DNA of 64,000 bases, from contig JAFIGX010000012.1 in NCBI GenBank assembly GCA_017849455.1, forward strand, positions 50,747 through 114,746, in the 5' to 3' direction. This stretch comes from Pseudobacter sp. (GTDB lineage Bacteria > Bacteroidota > Bacteroidia > Chitinophagales > Chitinophagaceae). Position 1 is the first letter of the stretch; each line of letters starts with the position of its first letter. The notes under the pieces were generated by a model. It was given only the letters and a program-made list of their open reading frames with translations. It was not told the origin of the DNA and ran no database searches. Below, piece by piece: positions 19,311 to 28,380 of the stretch. The translations under genes and the position numbers were made by a program.

Positions 19311-20528
19311 ATGCCAAACATGTCGTTTCAACACCGGGCGTCATCGCTCATATTGAAATATTTGCAGCAAGAATTAAATGATGCCGAACAATTGGAACTA
19401 ACAGCCTGGATAGAAGCTGCTCCTGAGCATAAAGTGCTTTTTGAAGAGTTGGTAACCGGTGATGGCATTAGGGAAGAACTAAACAGTTTATACAGATTGA
19501 GAAAAGAATTGGATAAAAAAATATATAGAGAAATTCCAGAAGCCAGGAAAGTAATTCCCTTATATAAACGGAGCTTTTTTCGAATAGCAGCAGCAGTAGC
19601 CTTCTTTACAATATTAGGAAGTGCAGGATATTACCTGGTTAACAGAAACAACCATACGCGCTTCGTAATAACCGCTTCTGATCCACAGGAAAAGCGATTC
19701 AAGAACGATATAGATCCAGGAAAATATAAAGCCATACTAATGCTTGCCGGTGGCCAAAAAGTAATCCTTGACAGTGCAGGAGGGATCATTGCAAGTCAGG
19801 ACAATGTCAAAATCCGGAATGATGCAGGGTTATTAAATTATGAATCAGTGGAAATTGGTTCATCTACGGAAGTCAGTTACAATACATTAACCACTGCCAA
19901 GGGAGAAACCTATCCTGTAAAGTTAAGTGACGGAACAATGGTTTGGCTTAACTCAGGATCTTCTTTACATTTCCCCACGGTTTTCACTGGTAATGACCGA
20001 AAGGTAGAAATCACGGGTGAGGCTTACTTTGAGGTGGCGAAAGATACTACAAGGCCATTCAGGATAAAGAAGCCTGGAGATAGCTTTGAAACCGAAGTTT
20101 TGGGAACTCACTTCAATATAAATGCTTACGATGATGAAGCAGCCGTTAAGGTCACTCTGCTGGAAGGGATAGTGAAAGTGAAAGAAGGTAATAGTAGCAC
20201 CTTGTTGAGGCCGGGGCAACAGGCCCAGGTTTCGGTCCCAATGGGCAACAAGGAGAGAACGATAAGCGTGCTGACTGATATAAATATTGATCAGGTAATA
20301 GCATGGAAAAACGGCTTATTTGATTTTAGGAACGCAGATATAAGGGAAATCATGCGTCAAATAGCAAGATGGTATGATATAGATGTTGTCTATCAAGGAA
20401 ATCCTTCAGGGGAAAGATTTAAAGGGAAAGTATCCAGAGATGCCAAACTTACTGAACTTTTGAAAATACTTGAACTAAATGATGTGCGATTTATTATTGA
20501 CGGAAAAAAGATTACAGTGATGCAATAA
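19311..20528 (+). CDS. FecR family anti-sigma factor, island copy
   Basis: A 405-residue inner-membrane protein with a cytoplasmic N-terminal part (about 1-87), one membrane helix (FFRIAAAVAFFTILGSAGYY, about 89-108), a periplasmic FecR domain (about 195-300, with TAKGETYPVKLSDGTMVWLN) and a C-terminal DUF4974-like domain (about 325-405, DIREIMRQIARWYDIDVVY). It receives the signal from the STN domain of the SusC receptor downstream and controls the sigma at 18606. A start nine bases later (19320) is equally possible. A stable hairpin lies between this gene and susC. Confidence 0.94.
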   Translation: MPNMSFQHRASSLILKYLQQELNDAEQLELTAWIEAAPEHKVLFEELVTGDGIREELNSLYRLRKELDKKIYREIPEARKVIPLYKRSFFRIAAAVAFFTILGSAGYYLVNRNNHTRFVITASDPQEKRFKNDIDPGKYKAILMLAGGQKVILDSAGGIIASQDNVKIRNDAGLLNYESVEIGSSTEVSYNTLTTAKGETYPVKLSDGTMVWLNSGSSLHFPTVFTGNDRKVEITGEAYFEVAKDTTRPFRIKKPGDSFETEVLGTHFNINAYDDEAAVKVTLLEGIVKVKEGNSSTLLRPGQQAQVSVPMGNKERTISVLTDINIDQVIAWKNGLFDFRNADIREIMRQIARWYDIDVVYQGNPSGERFKGKVSRDAKLTELLKILELNDVRFIIDGKKITVMQ

Positions 20529-20557
20529 CGCTTTGCAGATGGTTGATCAAAACAAAA

Positions 20558-20586
20558 ACAGGGAAGTGTTGATGCCACTCCCCTGT
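20558..20586 (+). other. Hairpin between fecR and susC of the island
   Basis: ACAGGGAAGTG and CACTCCCCTGT pair over 11 positions with one mismatch, around a 7-nt loop (20569-20575). No T-run follows; instead a palindrome GGGTTAACCC (20596-20605) and AT-rich leader precede the susC start. It could be an attenuator, an mRNA processing or stability element, or a weak terminator that lowers read-through from the regulatory genes. Confidence 0.5.
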
Positions 20587-20662
20587 GAATAGTTCGGGTT
20601 AACCCTTAATAAATACAATCGGGAAAGACTGCTTATTCATTAACCCAAACAAAAGCAAATTT

Positions 20663-23600
20663 ATGCTATTTAATGCTCTTTGTAAAGGCCAGCCTATGTA
20701 TGGCCTTTTAACTAAAACAATCTCGCCTCAGGCAAGACGAGTCATGAAACTAACCGCAATTATCTTGTTCGTGGCTGCGCTACACGTAAGCGCCAAGGGC
20801 CTCGGCCAGCAAATATCCCTTGATCTAAAGGACACCCCGCTGGAAAAAGTATTTACTGAAATCGAAAAACAAAGCGGCTATCAATTTTTTTACAAAATCT
20901 CGCTGGTGGTTGAATTCAAGAACGTTGATGTTGTTATCAATAACGCGAATATTGAACAAACACTGTGCAAAATATTCAAAAATCAGGCTCTGGACTTTAA
21001 TATTGTCGGCAAAACCATTGTAGTTACAAAAAAGGACGAATCAAAAAGAATCATTGAACAACCTCCTCCTATTGATGTGCATGGACGGGTAGTAGATAGC
21101 ACGGGGAGCCCGATGATTGGCGCAACGGTTAAAAATAATACAATCCATACGACAACTCTAACTGATGATGAAGGTGAGTTTTCTATTCATGCTGATGTTG
21201 GAGATGAAATAACTGTATCATTTGTAGGTTATAAATCAAAAACTTTTAAGCTTACCGTAAGTTCGACCAATCTGGCAATACAGCTCTCGCCTGAAATTGC
21301 AAGGTTAAAAGAAGTTGTTGTTAATACCGGTTATCAGTTGATATCTAAAGGGAAGATAACCGGGTCTGTTGTTGAATTAGACAAACAAACAATAAATAGA
21401 TCGGTTGGAACCAATTTTATTGACAGATTAACAGGATTAGTTCCAGGCCTTCTGTCTCTTGGGTCTTATACCCCGAGCCCTTCAGCCGATCCTAATGACC
21501 GTTATACCGGCCTATCTATAAGGGGCCTGAGTACTTTATATAGTAATGTTGGAACAGACCCCTTGATTGTCCTGGACAATTTTCCTTATGATGGCGATTT
21601 AAATAATATAAATCCTAATGACATAGAGTCGATCAGTATTCTCAAGGATGCAGCAGCGGCCTCGGTTTGGGGAGCCCGGGGAGGCAATGGCGTGATTGTG
21701 ATATCAACAAAAAAAGGCAAACTAAACCAGTCGATGCAGGTGAATATATCCGCTAATACTACGATAACCAATAGACCCAATATATATAAGGACAGAGCCT
21801 TCCTCGATGCCAATGACTACATTAATGCCGAGACTTATATTTTCAATCAGGGATTTTATGATTATTTACTTGACAATACATACTCGTACCCGGCAGTTTC
21901 ACCAGTAGTTGCAATTCTTGCTAAACAAAGATCCGGACAATTGTCAGCTGCCGAAGCGTCGGCTCAAATCAATGCTTTGCGTAAGTTTGATGTCAGAGAT
22001 CAGGCTAAAAAATACGGGTACCAAAAGGGCATTAATCAGCAATACTCGTTGGGAATAAATGGCGGCAGCAATAATATGACTTACGAGTTATCAATTGGCA
22101 GAGACCAAAATAAATCCAACATGGCCGGTTTAGCTTTTCATAGAACGACGATTAATGCCAATACCAGCTACAGGCCGATAAAGAACCTCGAGATAAACTC
22201 AGCCATCAACTATGCCCAGGCAAAATATTTTAATGCAGTTGGCGCCTTGGGATACAAAGGCATATACCCGTATGCTCAATTTGCCGATGCGAATGGTGAT
22301 CCATTGCCTATAGCCAGTGGCTATAGTTCATCATATATTGACAGCGTGGGAAAAATGGGTTTCTTAGATTGGCATAACCGGCCCTTGCAAGATCTTAGGA
22401 ACGGTGATAACACAACATCAAACACGGACTTGTTATTAAGGATTTCCGCCAGGTACAAAATAACGCCTTACCTGAATGTGCAGGTATCGTATCAAAACGA
22501 GCATCAGAATAACAACAACAGGAATTACCAAAACTTAAGTATATATTATACACGTAACTTAATTAATCAGTTTAGTCGATACGATCGCGCTACTGGAAAA
22601 ATTAACTACGTGCTTCCGCTGGGAGGAATACTGAATCAAACAACAGTACAGAGTAATTCAAACAATTATCGTTTTCAGTTAAATTTCAACAAAAATGTGG
22701 CGAACAACCACAATGTTTCCGCCTTTGCCGGTGGCGAAATCAGGGAGGTTACTACCCGCGGCACTACCAATTTAGCTTATGGTGTTGACCCGGACCTCGG
22801 TACATCAAACAATTATCTGGATTATCTGCATTATTTACCCACGAACCCTAGCGGCAGTCAGCAGATCACCGCGCCAGATGGCAGCGTTACAGGGGTAAAC
22901 TTACATTATGTATCCTATTTTGCCGGAGCAACCTATTCATACAAAAATCTGTTCATAGCAAGTTTAACCGGCAAACGCGATGGGGCTAACTTGTTTGGTG
23001 TTAAAACGAATGATAAAATCACCCCGTTATGGGCGGCGAGCGGTGCCTGGAATATAAGTAACCAGCCATTTTATCATGTCGATTTCATCCCACAACTGAA
23101 ATTACGGGTATCATACGGTTACGCGGGTAACGTCTATAACGGTTCTGCTTATGTAACCGGGGGTTACGGTATACGGGGAAATACCGGGGCAAATATTATT
23201 TCTGCCATTACACCGCCAAATCCCAGTTTGCGTTGGGAGCGTGTGCGAACGACCAATTTGGGGATAGATTTTTCTTTGAAAAAGGACATATTATTCGGAA
23301 CAATCGAACTCTACAAAAAAGACGGCCTTGACTTGATAGAAGATGTGCCCTTGGCCCCTTCTGTCGGATTTACTTCATTTAAGGGTAATGCGGCATCAAC
23401 GACTACGAAAGGTATAGATATACAACTTGGAAGCAGAATTTTAAATCAGGGCTTCAAGTGGACCTCAACCCTGAATTTTAGCTATTTGAAAGATAAACTT
23501 TCAAAATATGACGTTCCCCAAACCAATGAGTCCATGATCTTTGGCCAGGGTATCGTAGGCGGACCAGTTTACGGAGTGTACAGCTATAAATGGGCAGGGT

Positions 23601-24193
23601 TAGATCCTGCAACCGGTGACCCGCAAGGATATCTGAATGGCAAAATAAGCAAAGATTATGCTGGGATAATCAATAATTTCAATCCGGACAGCCTGGTCTT
23701 TTCCGGCTCGCGAATTCCTACGACGTTGGGTTCTTTAACCAATGACTTCAGTTACAAAGGATTCTCCCTATCCGTCATGATTACCTATAAATTGGGCTAC
23801 TATTTCAGGAAACCAAGTATAAGTGGCAATTTTTATGATATTGTAAATGGATTTCCCAATGTCGATTATATTAACAGATGGCAGAAGCCGGGAGATGAAA
23901 AAAAGACAAATATTCCGTCTTTAGTGTATTACGATTATGAGCGTGCTACATTTTATCAGTATTCGCAGGTTTTAATAGACAAAGCCAGCCACATACGGCT
24001 TCAGAACATACGGCTTGCCTATGACCTCACGCCACAAATTAAGAAGGCATTTTCGTCCTTCCAGGTCTTCACGTTTGCGAATAACCTTGGTTTACTATGG
24101 GTGGCAAATAAAGACAAAATAGACCCAGATACTTATAGTTCATATCCCAATCCTTTTTCAATATCATTTGGTTTACAGGCAACCCTTAAATAG
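20663..24193 (+). CDS. SusC/RagA family TonB-dependent receptor with STN domain, island copy
   Basis: Outer-membrane receptor of 1176 residues. The N-terminus has the long pre-sequence common in this family (start region LCKGQPMYGLLTKTIS, then the signal core MKLTAIILFVAALHVSAKG); starts at 20663, 20696 or 20744 are all possible. Then come an STN domain (about 55-115), a carboxypeptidase-regulatory-like domain (about 130-215, VVDSTGSPMIGATVKN), a plug with SIRGLSTLYSN and ISILKDAAAASVWGARGGN, and a barrel ending NPFSISFGLQATLK. The STN domain fits control through the FecR upstream. The SusD start follows 7 bp after the stop. It belongs to the same class as the receptor at 7100 but differs throughout, implying a different substrate. 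Confidence 0.95.
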   Translation: MLFNALCKGQPMYGLLTKTISPQARRVMKLTAIILFVAALHVSAKGLGQQISLDLKDTPLEKVFTEIEKQSGYQFFYKISLVVEFKNVDVVINNANIEQTLCKIFKNQALDFNIVGKTIVVTKKDESKRIIEQPPPIDVHGRVVDSTGSPMIGATVKNNTIHTTTLTDDEGEFSIHADVGDEITVSFVGYKSKTFKLTVSSTNLAIQLSPEIARLKEVVVNTGYQLISKGKITGSVVELDKQTINRSVGTNFIDRLTGLVPGLLSLGSYTPSPSADPNDRYTGLSIRGLSTLYSNVGTDPLIVLDNFPYDGDLNNINPNDIESISILKDAAAASVWGARGGNGVIVISTKKGKLNQSMQVNISANTTITNRPNIYKDRAFLDANDYINAETYIFNQGFYDYLLDNTYSYPAVSPVVAILAKQRSGQLSAAEASAQINALRKFDVRDQAKKYGYQKGINQQYSLGINGGSNNMTYELSIGRDQNKSNMAGLAFHRTTINANTSYRPIKNLEINSAINYAQAKYFNAVGALGYKGIYPYAQFADANGDPLPIASGYSSSYIDSVGKMGFLDWHNRPLQDLRNGDNTTSNTDLLLRISARYKITPYLNVQVSYQNEHQNNNNRNYQNLSIYYTRNLINQFSRYDRATGKINYVLPLGGILNQTTVQSNSNNYRFQLNFNKNVANNHNVSAFAGGEIREVTTRGTTNLAYGVDPDLGTSNNYLDYLHYLPTNPSGSQQITAPDGSVTGVNLHYVSYFAGATYSYKNLFIASLTGKRDGANLFGVKTNDKITPLWAASGAWNISNQPFYHVDFIPQLKLRVSYGYAGNVYNGSAYVTGGYGIRGNTGANIISAITPPNPSLRWERVRTTNLGIDFSLKKDILFGTIELYKKDGLDLIEDVPLAPSVGFTSFKGNAASTTTKGIDIQLGSRILNQGFKWTSTLNFSYLKDKLSKYDVPQTNESMIFGQGIVGGPVYGVYSYKWAGLDPATGDPQGYLNGKISKDYAGIINNFNPDSLVFSGSRIPTTLGSLTNDFSYKGFSLSVMITYKLGYYFRKPSISGNFYDIVNGFPNVDYINRWQKPGDEKKTNIPSLVYYDYERATFYQYSQVLIDKASHIRLQNIRLAYDLTPQIKKAFSSFQVFTFANNLGLLWVANKDKIDPDTYSSYPNPFSISFGLQATLK

Positions 24194-24200
24194 TATTATT

Positions 24201-25610
24201 ATGAGAAGGTACAACACGCTTTATCTTTCAGCGCTCATTATCGGGCAATTGCTTTTTGGATGCAAAAAACAGGATGACTTTCTGAATACAAAGAGGAATC
24301 TAAATGATGTAAGACCTTCTACTATTCAGGATGCCCAGGCTATCTTAGACGATAATTACGATATGAATGTGCAATATCCATCAAGCGGATTAGCGGGATG
24401 TGATAACTATTACATTTCTGATCTTCGTTTTTCATCGCTCGGCAGTATCTATCAAAATGCTTACTTGTGGAAGAAAGATGGCCTTTATAACGTTGGCCCC
24501 AATAGTGAATGGGCGACACAATACCAAAGAATTGAATTTGCCAATATAGCCCTGGATGTACTGGCCGGAATTTCTCCTGACGCCTCAAACCAGCAACAAT
24601 ATAATAACGCCAAAGGCTGTGGCCTTTTCTTTAGAGCATTTTCGTTCTATATGGCCGCTCAGGCCTACTGTAACGCATACGATAAATCAACAGCCTCGAA
24701 AGATTTAGGGATCGTGTTGAGATTAACTTCAGATGTCAATGTTCAATCAACCCGGGCAACTGTTCAACAAACGTATGATCAAATGATCAATGATTTGAAG
24801 GAGGCAGTTGCTATTCTACCGGCCAAAGCAGGTTTCCCTATGCGGCCATCAGCACCTACCGCAAACGCGCTATTGGCAAAGATCTATTTGTCGATGGAAG
24901 ATTATGAAAATGCAGCCAAATACGCTACCGCCGCACTCAGCCAGTTTAATACCCTGGTGGATTATAATAGCAATTTGGTGTCTTATTCAGGAACCTATGC
25001 ATTTCCCAGCTATCCCAATAATCCGGAGGTGAATTTTTACGCTATTTCGAGTTATACAGGCTCTTTCCTCATCAATTGGGCATCAAGAGGAATTGTTGAT
25101 TCAACATTATATAACTCGTACGAGCCAAATGATTTGAGGAAAACGCTTTTTTTTACAAAACGATCGTCTGATGGCCAGATTGCTTTTCGAGGCAATTATG
25201 TAGGCAGCTTTTCGGGAGGTTATTATCCGTTTTGTGGTATAGCCGGTGATGAGCTTTACTTAATCCGGGCTGAGTCATATGCCCGTACCAACAATATCCA
25301 GGATGCACTGGCTGATCTTAATGCCTTGCTGGTAAACCGATATAAAGCAGGGACATTTGTGCCTATCGCTATTTCAGATCCTTTAATACTACTGCAAAGA
25401 GTTTTATTGGAGCGACGAAAAGAATTGCCGTTTACAGGACAATTGCGTTGGGAAGATTTGCGCCGGCTAAATAAAGATAGACGCTTTGCAATTACGCTAA
25501 CCCGAGTCGTTAATGGAGCTACCTATACATTGCCACCGAACTCCCCGCGTTATGTTTGGCCTATACCCGATTACGAAATTCAATTAAGCGGAATTCAACA
25601 AAATCCTTAA
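24201..25610 (+). CDS. RagB/SusD family nutrient-uptake lipoprotein, island copy
   Basis: The frame is open from 24168 inside susC, but the start at 24201 gives a proper lipoprotein signal (LIIGQLLFGC, then KKQDDFL) and a 7-bp gap to susC. The 469-residue protein has the SusD hallmarks: NLNDVRPSTIQDAQAILD near the N-terminus, the helix pair around NNAKGCGLFFRAFSFYMAAQ, the late ELYLIRAESYAR helix and LLERRKELPFTGQLRWEDLR before the C-terminus. It is the substrate-binding lid for the SusC barrel. Intact and of normal length. Confidence 0.94.
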   Translation: MRRYNTLYLSALIIGQLLFGCKKQDDFLNTKRNLNDVRPSTIQDAQAILDDNYDMNVQYPSSGLAGCDNYYISDLRFSSLGSIYQNAYLWKKDGLYNVGPNSEWATQYQRIEFANIALDVLAGISPDASNQQQYNNAKGCGLFFRAFSFYMAAQAYCNAYDKSTASKDLGIVLRLTSDVNVQSTRATVQQTYDQMINDLKEAVAILPAKAGFPMRPSAPTANALLAKIYLSMEDYENAAKYATAALSQFNTLVDYNSNLVSYSGTYAFPSYPNNPEVNFYAISSYTGSFLINWASRGIVDSTLYNSYEPNDLRKTLFFTKRSSDGQIAFRGNYVGSFSGGYYPFCGIAGDELYLIRAESYARTNNIQDALADLNALLVNRYKAGTFVPIAISDPLILLQRVLLERRKELPFTGQLRWEDLRRLNKDRRFAITLTRVVNGATYTLPPNSPRYVWPIPDYEIQLSGIQQNP

Positions 25611-25689
25611 ACTAAAGACCATCTCTTCATCTGATTAAGCTATCGTTTTCTATCCATTTAATAACCATGATTCTAAAATTCTAAAGAAT

Positions 25690-27048
25690 ATGATTTCAAG
25701 ATTAATTTCATTAAGATTGGCATTGGTGTTTTTTTTCATTGTCTTTAGTTTGAGACTTCTTGCCAATGCTGGTTTAGGCTATAATGGCCAGTCGCAAATT
25801 ACTGATACCATACAGCCGCTTAAGGTCGGAGATTTTGTACCAGACATCTCATTTGAAAATACAATTAATTTTCCTGCGGGATTAAAAAACATGTCTGATC
25901 TAAAAGGCAAACTCGTCATTCTTGATTTTTGGAGCACCGGGTGTTCTTCCTGTATTAAACTTATGCCTCATATGGAAACGCTTCAGAGAAAATTCTCTAA
26001 AGACCTGGTAATCCTGGTAATGAACCCTTTGCAAACCGAAGAAGAAATAAACAAACGGATTGAAGGATTAAAGCGTGTTTATCCCGAGTTCAGAATTTCT
26101 ACTTTGCCAGGTGTAAATGGAGATAAACAGTGGTATGCTTTTTTTCCGCATAAGAGTGTGCCCTATCATGTTTGGATTGATAAAGAAGGAAAGGTGATCA
26201 GTTGCACAAATTGGTATAACGCAAATGAAAATAATATTGCACGGGTGCTGAAGGGTGAAAAAGTCAATATGATACAGGATTTGGTAATTCCAGAACAAGA
26301 TTATAAACATGTGTTGATCCCATCTGTATCTGCAATTCCTCAGCCATTATATTACTCCGTTATTCTTCCCTACGCGAACGGCATAAAATACAACGCGCAA
26401 GACGTTGATTCTATAAAAAAAACACTCACGGTAAGATTTGCCAACACGCATATCGAAGATTTATATAGGCAGGCCTATCCACAATTTAGACAGCGGATAA
26501 TTTTTTCAATTCCGGATGCCGGCCAGTATTACAAAAACGACGATGAGCTATCAGATGAAAAATTCTTGAACTATCATTATACCTATGAGTCGTCTATACC
26601 GCTGGAGAAAAAAGACGAATGGAGGACCTACATGGCGGTTGACTTAAACCGTTTTTTTGAGGCATATAAGCATTTTAAAGCAGTTCCAGCCAAGGCAACG
26701 ATCGGATGTTATGTTTTGCAGCTAAAGAACAAGAAGCTCCTGAATGCTAAAATAGATACTTCCGAATTTCCCGGAATCATAACGGAAACCTCCGACGGGC
26801 ATATTATTTACACCGGCGCTAAGGCAAGCACAATTACAGCGGCTGCAGAGTACCAGCTTGATAAACATGATGGCAAACCATTGGTAGTACTCAATGAAAC
26901 CGGCTTAACCGATCAGCGGATCAACTTTACTTTGCCATCGAAATTCAAGGACATAGAAAGCCTTAACGAAGGTTTGTCCAAGACCGGGCTTCAGCTTGTT
27001 TCAGCGAAAAGAAATGTGGATGTATTAATGATCAAAAGCGTTAAATAA
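25690..27048 (+). CDS. Exported TlpA-like redoxin fused to a DUF3738-like domain
   Basis: The N-terminal hydrophobic segment (about residues 5-27) is a signal peptide or anchor. A redoxin domain (about 45-190) contains DFWSTGCSSCIKLMPHME, with Cys85 and Cys88 in a CSSC rather than the usual CGPC active site, and the cis-proline region SVPYHVWID. The C-terminal half (about 230-452) ends with a pattern like the DUF3738 / TIGR03435 proteins: AAAEYQLDKHDGKPLVVLNE, then GLTDQRINFTL and a final VDVLMIKSVK. The role is probably periplasmic thiol chemistry coupled to substrate handling by the SusCD pair just upstream. The DUF3738 match is from pattern memory and should be seen as likely, not certain. 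Confidence 0.8.
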   Translation: MISRLISLRLALVFFFIVFSLRLLANAGLGYNGQSQITDTIQPLKVGDFVPDISFENTINFPAGLKNMSDLKGKLVILDFWSTGCSSCIKLMPHMETLQRKFSKDLVILVMNPLQTEEEINKRIEGLKRVYPEFRISTLPGVNGDKQWYAFFPHKSVPYHVWIDKEGKVISCTNWYNANENNIARVLKGEKVNMIQDLVIPEQDYKHVLIPSVSAIPQPLYYSVILPYANGIKYNAQDVDSIKKTLTVRFANTHIEDLYRQAYPQFRQRIIFSIPDAGQYYKNDDELSDEKFLNYHYTYESSIPLEKKDEWRTYMAVDLNRFFEAYKHFKAVPAKATIGCYVLQLKNKKLLNAKIDTSEFPGIITETSDGHIIYTGAKASTITAAAEYQLDKHDGKPLVVLNETGLTDQRINFTLPSKFKDIESLNEGLSKTGLQLVSAKRNVDVLMIKSVK

Positions 27049-27111
27049 CAATATGACATCAGACGGTATGCTTGTAAACAGAATTCTGTAATAATGATTT
27101 GTAAATTTTTT

Positions 27112-27558
27112 ATGAGGAAAATAACACTTTCTATATTAATTATTTTTTCTAGTTTCATAGTGTGCGCACAAATATATGCACCTGTTAAATGGTCCTGCAC
27201 CTCGAAGAAAATAAGCAAAACAGATGTGATCCTGCTGCTAAAAGCTACGATAGATGATAGTTGGCATATTTATAGCATTCACCAGCCGGAAGGCGGCCCA
27301 ACCAAAACGACCTTTATATTCAAGCCTTCAGAAGATTTTACATTGGCAGGACAGGTTCAGGAACCCATGCCGGTCACACACTTCGAGGAAGCTTTTAAAA
27401 TGGACGTCGGTTACTTTGAAAAATCGGTAATCTTCCAGCAGCGCATCAAGCTGAAAAAAATACCTGCTTCCGTTACTGGTAAAGTAAGTTTCATGGCTTG
27501 CACCAATGAGAAATGTTTGCCCCCAGGGGAAGTCGAATTTAATATTCTAGTCAAATAA
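27112..27558 (+). CDS. DsbD alpha-domain-like periplasmic protein
   Basis: The start at 27112 (MRKITLSILIIFSSFIVCAQ) gives a standard signal peptide; an earlier ATG at 27094 adds six residues. The 148-residue product consists of one immunoglobulin-like domain resembling the N-terminal alpha domain of the thiol:disulfide transporter DsbD, with the redox pair in FMACTNEKCLPPGEVEF. The membrane beta and thioredoxin gamma domains of DsbD are absent and no separate copy follows, so it would have to take electrons from another protein, perhaps the CSSC redoxin upstream. It is the last cargo gene of the island, 63 bp after that redoxin gene. Confidence 0.82.
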   Translation: MRKITLSILIIFSSFIVCAQIYAPVKWSCTSKKISKTDVILLLKATIDDSWHIYSIHQPEGGPTKTTFIFKPSEDFTLAGQVQEPMPVTHFEEAFKMDVGYFEKSVIFQQRIKLKKIPASVTGKVSFMACTNEKCLPPGEVEFNILVK

Positions 27559-27633
27559 AAAAAGAATAAATTACTTAGGTCGCAAGTGCGCGTAGTTCTT
27601 TGAATGTTTTCGATTTTGTGAATACAATTCTGG

Positions 27634-27830
27634 TCACCAAGGGCTGGATGCCATAGCTTGTTGAATTATACGATGGAATAGCAAGGCTGTCTTTTGTGAT
27701 ATTTCCATTTCCTTGAATAATTCGTAGGCAGACATTCCCTTTTTCCGACAATACCGGAAGACACCGCAGAAAGCCTTTGGCAGACTGATAAACTTTGAAA
27801 AAAACGAAAACGGAGTAAGGCGCTCGATTG
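27634..27830 (-). pseudogene. Remnant of an IS1595-type transposase (N-terminal part)
   Basis: The minus strand encodes CGVFRYCRKKGMSAYELF and EISQKTALLFHRIIQQAM, which match in style the helix-turn-helix region of IS1595/ISSpo3-like transposases (the usual text is KKGISA..L....GISQKTAW.M.HRI..AM). The frame ends at a stop after about 20 more bases and neither the zinc ribbon before nor the DDE catalytic part after it is present. It is a scrap of under 70 codons. It lies directly inside the right att-like repeat of the tRNA-Ser island. Confidence 0.65.
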
Positions 27831-27832
27831 TG

Positions 27833-27848
27833 ATCCCTCTCTCTCCGC
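27833..27848 (+). repeat. Right copy of 16-bp direct repeat (att-like)
   Basis: ATCCCTCTCTCTCCGC, identical and in the same orientation as the tRNA-Ser 3' end at 18508-18523. No other part of a tRNA precedes it, so it is a 3'-end duplication and not a decayed second tRNA gene. Confidence 0.7.
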
Positions 27849-27864
27849 CTTCAAACGTAAGAGC

Positions 27865-27895
27865 CTTCAAGTCTTTGGATTTGAAGGTTTTTTTA
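27865..27895 (+). terminator. Hairpin with T-run beyond the right att-like repeat
   Basis: CCTTCAA and TTGAAGG pair around a short loop and are followed by seven T. In a chromosome without the island this would lie some 18 nt after the tRNA-Ser gene, the place where its terminator is expected. Confidence 0.65.
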
Positions 27896-27930
27896 GTCAG
27901 AAGTTTTTTATGTCATTGACGCTATACTTC

Positions 27931-28380
27931 CTATTTGTCGTTATAAACTTTTATGAATTTTCCCTGCTCGCCCATTTTGTCGTACTCAATTAAAGTGTCT
28001 CCCTTCATCTTATAATCAAAACGAAATCTGTCTGTAGAAATCCAGATGTCTACGTTTGCTTTTATAGGATTATCAGGATGATTCCAATATCCCATCGACG
28101 CTTGCGATTTGTAGTACCAATAACGGTCAATTGTTATGGTGTCGATCTCTGCTTTTCTGTCTGTAAATTGGTAGTATAACACATTGGAAGTGTCTTTGAT
28201 TTCGATTAGTGTAAACCCTTCTCTATTGTGTCGGACCCAGGTGCCTTGCAAATCTTGATTTTTTGCTGTGTCAACCAGTTGTAGTTTCTTAGAATTATTT
28301 GTTTTATTAATTGTAGCCTGATTATCACAAGCATAAAAGAATATAGACAAAAGAGAAATGGTCGAAAGTAGTTTGGTCAT
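27931..28380 (-). CDS. Hypothetical lipoprotein
   Basis: The start at 28380 gives a lipoprotein leader (MTKLLSTISLLSIFFYAC, lipobox FYAC); the frame is open further upstream to 28470 but that would place a charged stretch before the leader. The 149-residue product has a segment QGTWVRHNREGFTLIEI and further beta-strand-like repeats ending in QGKFIKVYNDK, compatible with a small lipocalin-like or heat-shock HslJ-like beta barrel. I do not recognise the family. It stands alone, converging on the island. Confidence 0.7.
   Translation of the reverse strand: MTKLLSTISLLSIFFYACDNQATINKTNNSKKLQLVDTAKNQDLQGTWVRHNREGFTLIEIKDTSNVLYYQFTDRKAEIDTITIDRYWYYKSQASMGYWNHPDNPIKANVDIWISTDRFRFDYKMKGDTLIEYDKMGEQGKFIKVYNDK

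Larger units (their letters stand above)
18508..27848 (+). mobile_element. Putative genomic island at tRNA-Ser (no integrase left)
   Basis: The segment starts at the 3' end of tRNA-Ser(CGA) and ends at an exact 16-bp copy of it. Codon third positions turn AT-rich at once after the tRNA, whereas the genes to the left are GC-rich. Cargo: ECF sigma, FecR, SusC, SusD, TlpA/DUF3738-like protein and DsbD-alpha-like protein, all in one direction. Near the right end lies a scrap of an IS1595-type transposase. No integrase is present, so the island would be fixed or need help in trans. The sequence just outside the right copy contains a hairpin with T-run that could be the original tRNA terminator, supporting the reading. 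AT-rich sequence continues to the right, so further acquired DNA probably adjoins. Confidence 0.6.

Noticed and set aside
27780..27850. Possible second, decayed tRNA-Ser gene at the right repeat
   Set aside because: Upstream of the 16-mer there is no D arm, anticodon arm or 5' acceptor strand matching GGAGAGA; only the 3' end is present, which fits an att duplication better.
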